Positions 12,636 through 15,510 of a stretch of DNA of 15,510 nucleotides are shown here, piece by piece (the first letter of the stretch is position 1; each line of letters starts with the position of its first letter). The stretch lies in contig JAFGOZ010000262.1 in assembly GCA_016926235.1 (NCBI GenBank), forward strand, positions 1 to 15,510. Direction: 5' to 3'. Below the pieces are notes generated by a model. The model searched no databases. It had not been told where the DNA came from and worked only from the letters and a program-made list of their open reading frames with translations. Origin of the DNA: Bacteroidales bacterium (GTDB taxonomy: Bacteria; Bacteroidota; Bacteroidia; Bacteroidales; UBA10428). A program made the position numbers and the translations under genes.

Positions 12636-12660
12636 CACCTGACTGAAGCCAGGTGATTAG
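12636..12660. repeat. REP-like hairpin 6 (right pair, ATTAG tail)
   Basis: Arms CACCTGAC (12636-12643) and GCCAGGTG (12648-12655) flank TGAA and are followed by ATTAG. One A-C mismatch on this strand becomes a G-T wobble on the minus strand. It begins six bases past the stop codon of the propeller enzyme gene and would form the 3' end structure of that message. Confidence 0.7.
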
Positions 12661-12666
12661 TTTGTT

Positions 12667-13791
12667 TTAGTTTTGAGGAGCTTCCTTCTTTTTAAACTCA
12701 ATCTTGCTTTTACCCAAATCCTTCGATGTTGCCAGGGCAATACCCCTGTCCTGGTCTCTGTTTACAGCGCAATAGAAATGATATACCACACCATTGTATT
12801 TTACCACACAGGATTTGTGCGCAAACCAGTTGTCATAAGGTTCGGATGGGGCAATCAGGTCTTCGCCTTCCCATTCTGTCCAATTAACCAGATCATAAGA
12901 GCAGGCAAAACGGTTAAATGCATCAGCATCCTTGCGTGTTGGCCAGAAGGCACCAAAATAGAACATAACCCACACATCATCAATTTTTTGCACTACAGCA
13001 TCCCCTGATATCCCTTTGTGATGATTGATCAATGGCTCTTTGCCAAAGCGTTTCCAATGTATCATATCGTCTGATACGCATAAGCCAATCCTTTCAGCTC
13101 CACGCTTTGGATTAAGACTATCTCCCCTTGCATTATAAAACATTACAAATGGATATCCGGTTGTTTTGCTTTCATCCAAAAGTACCCAGGTTTTATAGAT
13201 GGTATTGTTTTCCCACCATCGCGCATCGCTATCTGTAGCCATAAAAATGGGTTTCTCTAATCTGTCCCATAAATGCGGTGTTGCCGGATCTTTATCCGTA
13301 TATGCAATGCCTGCAGAAAGCAATCCATGCTCGTAACCGGTTGAACTACCTCCGAAATAAGACATCCAGTATTTTCCATCATATTTATTCAATTCATAAC
13401 TTCCTCCCCATGTCGGATCCTGCAATCCCGGATAACCAGCCTTTTGGTCATCATCCCAATCTGTACTATCTGTAAATGCCATTATCTTACCTAAAATTTC
13501 CCAATCCAGCAAATTGTCACTTTTAGCCAGCCATGTTTCATATCCCCGGCCATCAAAAATAAAATAGGTCATATACCATTTATCATCCTTGCGGAATATG
13601 GTTGGACAGTCAATCATTTTAGTTTTGTCTTCAGGGGCCAAAACCAGGCCATATTTACAGGGTGTTTTTATTTCGTTGTAGATTTTCTGCATTACGCTGT
13701 CGGGTACTCTTTCTCTACAGGTTTGTGCTTCTAAATTAAAACAAAGACAAACCATGGCAAAAACAAATAGACCTAATATCTTTTTCATCAA
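12667..13791 (-). CDS. Secreted five-bladed beta-propeller glycosidase (GH43/GH130/GH117-like)
   Basis: This is a probable exo-acting carbohydrate-active enzyme of 374 residues with a signal peptide (about 1-23, ending NLEAQ). The body shows repeated propeller-blade motifs: DDKWYMTYFIFDG (69-81), YDGKYWMSYFGG (137-148), DDVWVMFYFGAF (271-282) and NGVVYHFYCAV (333-343), plus SDNLLDWEILG (91-101) and SDDMIHWKRFG (240-250) of the kind seen in GH43 and GH130. Candidate catalytic acids by position are Asp61 in IDCPTIFR and Asp125 in LQDPTW. The usual GH43 EGP acid motif is not seen; the equivalent place reads SGDAVV (Asp264). I cannot assign one family or a substrate. The context suggests a pectic side-chain sugar. 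There are two adjacent Met codons at the start; either gives the same signal peptide. It lies upstream of the GH2 operon but is separated from it by the REP/RAYT island. Confidence 0.75.
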   Translation of the reverse strand: MMKKILGLFVFAMVCLCFNLEAQTCRERVPDSVMQKIYNEIKTPCKYGLVLAPEDKTKMIDCPTIFRKDDKWYMTYFIFDGRGYETWLAKSDNLLDWEILGKIMAFTDSTDWDDDQKAGYPGLQDPTWGGSYELNKYDGKYWMSYFGGSSTGYEHGLLSAGIAYTDKDPATPHLWDRLEKPIFMATDSDARWWENNTIYKTWVLLDESKTTGYPFVMFYNARGDSLNPKRGAERIGLCVSDDMIHWKRFGKEPLINHHKGISGDAVVQKIDDVWVMFYFGAFWPTRKDADAFNRFACSYDLVNWTEWEGEDLIAPSEPYDNWFAHKSCVVKYNGVVYHFYCAVNRDQDRGIALATSKDLGKSKIEFKKKEAPQN

Positions 13792-13894
13792 TTTTGTACT
13801 ATTTTAAAGTTAAATAATAATTTTTTTGATACCTGATACCATTTTTTAACAACCATTTAAGCTAATAAAATTATAGTAATTCATTATTATTTCA

Positions 13895-13930
13895 CGCAAA
13901 GAGCGCAAAGCTATCACAAAAAACGCAAAA
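13895..13930. repeat. Short CGCAAAG direct repeats
   Basis: CGCAAAG occurs at 13895-13901 and 13904-13910, and CGCAAAA at 13924-13930, in the spacer between the insertion sequence and the propeller gene. The same heptamer appears as an inverted pair at 496-522. It resembles a low-complexity repeat dispersed in Bacteroidota intergenic DNA; no function is evident. Confidence 0.4.
13906..13913 (-). promoter_or_regulatory. Candidate -7 box upstream of the propeller enzyme gene
   Basis: The minus strand reads TAGCTTTG, matching TAnnTTTG, about 115 bases before the start codon. A TTTTG lies upstream at a somewhat short distance. The box overlaps a CGCAAAG repeat, which may produce the match by chance. 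Confidence 0.25.
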
Positions 13931-13996
13931 ATTTTATTATCATATATTTGCGATCTAATATATAACTTAATTCTAAGTGGTTCATAATTAGAGTTT

Positions 13997-14263
13997 TTAA
14001 GCACTATTTTTAAATTGTCTAAGTTGGTCTTCTAAATATTTAATCCATTTTTGTTTCCACTTTTCCTGGTCTAAATTTATAATGTTTTTATTAAAAGGTT
14101 GTTGTTCTTTTATAATTGTGTAAATTATTCTGGATAATTTATGAGCAGTTGCAACAACGCCTCCCTTTTTCCCAAGTCTTGACTTCATTTTTCTTGCATA
14201 ATCCCCAATCGGCGTTTTGCTTTTTGATAAAGTACTAGCAGCCATACGTAACGATTGCCCTGC
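13997..14263 (-). CDS. IS110 transposase, C-terminal part (+1 frame)
   Basis: This is the continuation of the transposase in the +1 frame relative to the main part, 88 codons from just after the A10 run to the stop. It begins AGQSLRMAASTLSKSKTPIG and includes the conserved C-terminal helix YARKMKSRLGKKGG and ATAHKLSRIIYTII of the Transposase_20 (IS116/IS110/IS902) domain. A Met lies six codons in, at 14245, but independent initiation would split a single conserved domain, so I treat this as the end of the same protein. Joined at the A run the full product is about 442 residues, within the family's range. Confidence 0.8.
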   Translation of the reverse strand, partial: AGQSLRMAASTLSKSKTPIGDYARKMKSRLGKKGGVVATAHKLSRIIYTIIKEQQPFNKNIINLDQEKWKQKWIKYLEDQLRQFKNSA

Positions 14264-15326
14264 TTTTTTTTTTCTTTTGCATTTTACTGCTTATTATTTT
14301 GCCACTTGTAATTTTTGTATTAGGAGCTAAATTAAGCCATGCTGCAAAATGTTTTCTACTATTCCATTTATTCATATCTGTCCCAATTTCTGAAATTACT
14401 TCTAATGCTGTAACATCACTAATCCCATCTATTTCGCATAAATCAACACAGACTATTGCTTTCAAAAAGGGCCTGGCATTAAAACTTAATTGATTTTTCT
14501 TAGGCTTTTTTTTTACCTGTCCAAGTTCTGTAATATCCCCTTGAAGTACGACCGCAGCTTGTTCTAATAGTTTACTTTCTATAACTACTTCACATGCTTT
14601 TATTTGTGACCTATAAAACGTATACCCATCGTAAGCTTGTTGGAGCATAAATATATATTCTTCCCTCCATATCCCTTTTAATGATTTTTTAATTTCTTCA
14701 TCACTTGCCTTTATTCTGGGGTCCTTCAGTTTAATTATTTTATCAGGACTTCGCTCACCGTTTAAAATAGCTTCAACCATTTGTATGCCTGTTTTACCTA
14801 AAATATCGCTTATTACTGTATGTAGCTTAATATTCATTAACTCTAATGCCTTTTGCATACGCCGAACGCAATCTGACCCAATGTTTATAAGATTTTTACG
14901 CTGACGCACATACGTCCTTAATTTCCTGATTTCTTCATCGGGTTGAAATCCTTTCTGCAAAAGCCCACAACTATGCAATTTCTGTAACCAGATAGCATCA
15001 GTATCATCTTTCTTCCTACCTGTAACATTTTTTACATGTTTTGCATTTACCAGGTATGGTTCTATTCCTGCTTCTTCAAGCATTAAATAAAGATTGAGCC
15101 AATAAATGCCGGTACTCTCCATTGCTACAGTTGTGACCCCTTCTGATACTAACCAAGCAACCAGTTTTTCTAAATCTTCCGTAAATGAAAGGTACTCTCT
15201 AACTTCATGGCCACCTTTACCATTATTTATTGCTACATCATGTTTGGTGTCTCCAATATCAATACCTGCAGCTGAATAATTGAATACTGGCAATCCCTGA
15301 GTAAATTTTTTCTTCAATTCTGTCAT
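14235..15326 (-). CDS. IS110-family DEDD transposase, N-terminal and central part
   Basis: This recombinase moves the IS110 element with a RuvC-like DEDD domain and a C-terminal Transposase_20 domain. The acidic residues are visible: Asp23 in AGIDIGD, Glu70 in VAMESTGIYW, and Asp107 and Asp110 in KKDDTDA. A coiled linker (about 130-250) leads to the helix-hairpin-helix-like segment IDGISDVTALEVISEIG (299-315) and AAWLNLAPNTKITSGK (328-343), whose serine near 341 is a candidate for the catalytic serine of the family. After Lys354 the frame leaves the conserved path and reads nine unrelated residues to a stop. The break coincides with ten consecutive A on the minus strand (14264-14273). Either slippage restores the full protein, or the gene is inactivated. 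The start at 15326 fits the family N-terminus. Confidence 0.88.
   Translation of the reverse strand: MTELKKKFTQGLPVFNYSAAGIDIGDTKHDVAINNGKGGHEVREYLSFTEDLEKLVAWLVSEGVTTVAMESTGIYWLNLYLMLEEAGIEPYLVNAKHVKNVTGRKKDDTDAIWLQKLHSCGLLQKGFQPDEEIRKLRTYVRQRKNLINIGSDCVRRMQKALELMNIKLHTVISDILGKTGIQMVEAILNGERSPDKIIKLKDPRIKASDEEIKKSLKGIWREEYIFMLQQAYDGYTFYRSQIKACEVVIESKLLEQAAVVLQGDITELGQVKKKPKKNQLSFNARPFLKAIVCVDLCEIDGISDVTALEVISEIGTDMNKWNSRKHFAAWLNLAPNTKITSGKIISSKMQKKKKSRAIVTYGC
14264..14273 (-). other. A10 slippage site in the IS110 transposase
   Basis: The minus strand has AAG followed by ten A and then GCAGGG. The two reading frames of the transposase meet exactly here. Loss of one A (or gain of two) in the transcript, or a +1 ribosomal shift, joins them; a -1 ribosomal shift would not. 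Homopolymer runs of nine or ten A are known transcriptional slippage sites in insertion sequences. A sequencing error in the homopolymer is the simple alternative. Confidence 0.65.
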
Positions 15327-15348
15327 TTTGTAAGAATTTTTATTTGAA

Positions 15349-15425
15349 AGGGTGCTGCTTTCTATGTTTGATCTACTATACGGTGTCTCAATTGAGCATC
15401 CTTATGAAATTTCAAGAAGCACCCT
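15349..15425 (-). ncRNA. Structured leader of IS110, candidate bridge RNA region
   Basis: Upstream of the transposase, 12-base arms beginning AGGGTGCT (15349-15360) and ending AGCACCCT (15414-15425) pair at 11 of 12 positions and enclose 53 bases. Inside is the perfect palindrome CTCAATTGAG (15387-15396) in an imperfect hairpin. IS110 elements are known to encode a bridge RNA in a non-coding end, in part of the family just upstream of the recombinase gene. Position and structure fit; loop identities and RNA ends are not determined here. Confidence 0.4.
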
Positions 15426-15483
15426 AGTGTCATGTCAGATATGAACTTGCTATAAATTCATCCGATGACTCTGAGATCAATTG

Positions 15484-15491
15484 CAAATATA
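15484..15491 (-). promoter_or_regulatory. Candidate promoter of the IS110 leader and transposase
   Basis: The minus strand reads TATATTTG, an exact TAnnTTTG match, with a T-rich segment upstream. Transcription would start about seven bases further on and run through the structured leader, roughly 150 bases, into the transposase gene. No strong -33 TTTG is visible within the window. Confidence 0.4.
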
Positions 15492-15510
15492 AAGAAACAA
15501 CTAAAAAGTC

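Larger units (their letters stand above)
13997..15510 (-). mobile_element. IS110-family insertion sequence (ends not resolved)
   Basis: The element comprises the split DEDD transposase gene and its long structured leader. IS110 elements normally lack terminal inverted repeats and make no target duplication, so the limits cannot be read directly. The coordinates given run from the transposase stop to the window edge; the true left end may lie as far as about 13940 and the right end may be near 15490 or beyond the window. Confidence 0.75.

Noticed and set aside
11979..12660. CRISPR array
   Set aside because: The repeated hairpins vary in sequence and orientation, the spacers are unequal beyond the two pairs, and a Y1 transposase gene, not cas genes, lies between them.
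12673..13008. 111-residue plus-strand open frame
   Set aside because: It is antisense to the propeller enzyme gene, whose signal peptide and blade motifs are clear. The antisense frame has no recognisable motif.
13997..14245. Separate 82-residue gene starting at the internal Met
   Set aside because: The sequence before the Met in the same frame (AGQSLR) continues the IS110 C-terminal domain, so this is part of the transposase rather than an independent gene.

Overview
The window reads as chromosomal DNA of a Bacteroidota bacterium, probably an environmental Bacteroidales/Marinilabiliales-type or Cytophaga-like species rather than a gut Bacteroides. The grounds are a C-terminal type IX secretion (T9SS) sorting domain on a secreted enzyme, lipoprotein signals on large glycoside hydrolases, A-rich start regions without Shine-Dalgarno motifs, possible TAnnTTTG -7 boxes, AT-rich spacers, and two GC-rich hairpin repeats of a type common in this phylum. 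Every gene I can support is on the minus strand, so transcription runs from high to low coordinates.

Layout, left to right. 1-573 has no convincing gene; it holds several inverted repeats, including an oppositely oriented pair of double-hairpin elements (99-144 and 296-339), and a terminator (541-568). 574-2532 is a secreted family 1 pectate lyase with a CBM35/CBM6-like module and a T9SS tail. 2675-6133 is a GH106-type alpha-L-rhamnosidase lipoprotein. A tandem palindrome (6150-6182) separates it from 6188-9478, a LacZ-type GH2 enzyme, which is one base away from 9480-11918, a second GH2 enzyme that is a lipoprotein. 11933-12660 is a mobile-repeat island: a small HUH/Y1 (RAYT/IS200-like) transposase flanked by a family of short REP-like hairpins. 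12667-13791 is a secreted beta-propeller enzyme related to GH43/GH130/GH117. 13997-15510 is an IS110-family insertion sequence whose transposase is split at a run of ten A.

The five enzymes form part of a polysaccharide-degradation locus, most likely for pectin with rhamnose- and galactose-containing side chains (rhamnogalacturonan I or a related pectic glycan). The T9SS lyase would cut the galacturonan backbone outside the cell, and the lipoprotein and periplasmic exo-enzymes would remove rhamnose, beta-galactose or related beta-linked sugars, and a further sugar. No SusC/SusD transporter pair or regulator is present, so only part of the locus is visible. The three central enzymes (two GH2 and GH106) look like one operon; the pectate lyase may have its own promoter; the propeller gene is separated from the rest by the REP/RAYT island.

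The least ordinary features are the RAYT gene framed by two REP pairs with identical 17-nt internal spacing, the IS110 element with a homopolymer frameshift and a structured leader that could encode a bridge RNA, and the propeller enzyme that does not fit one family cleanly.
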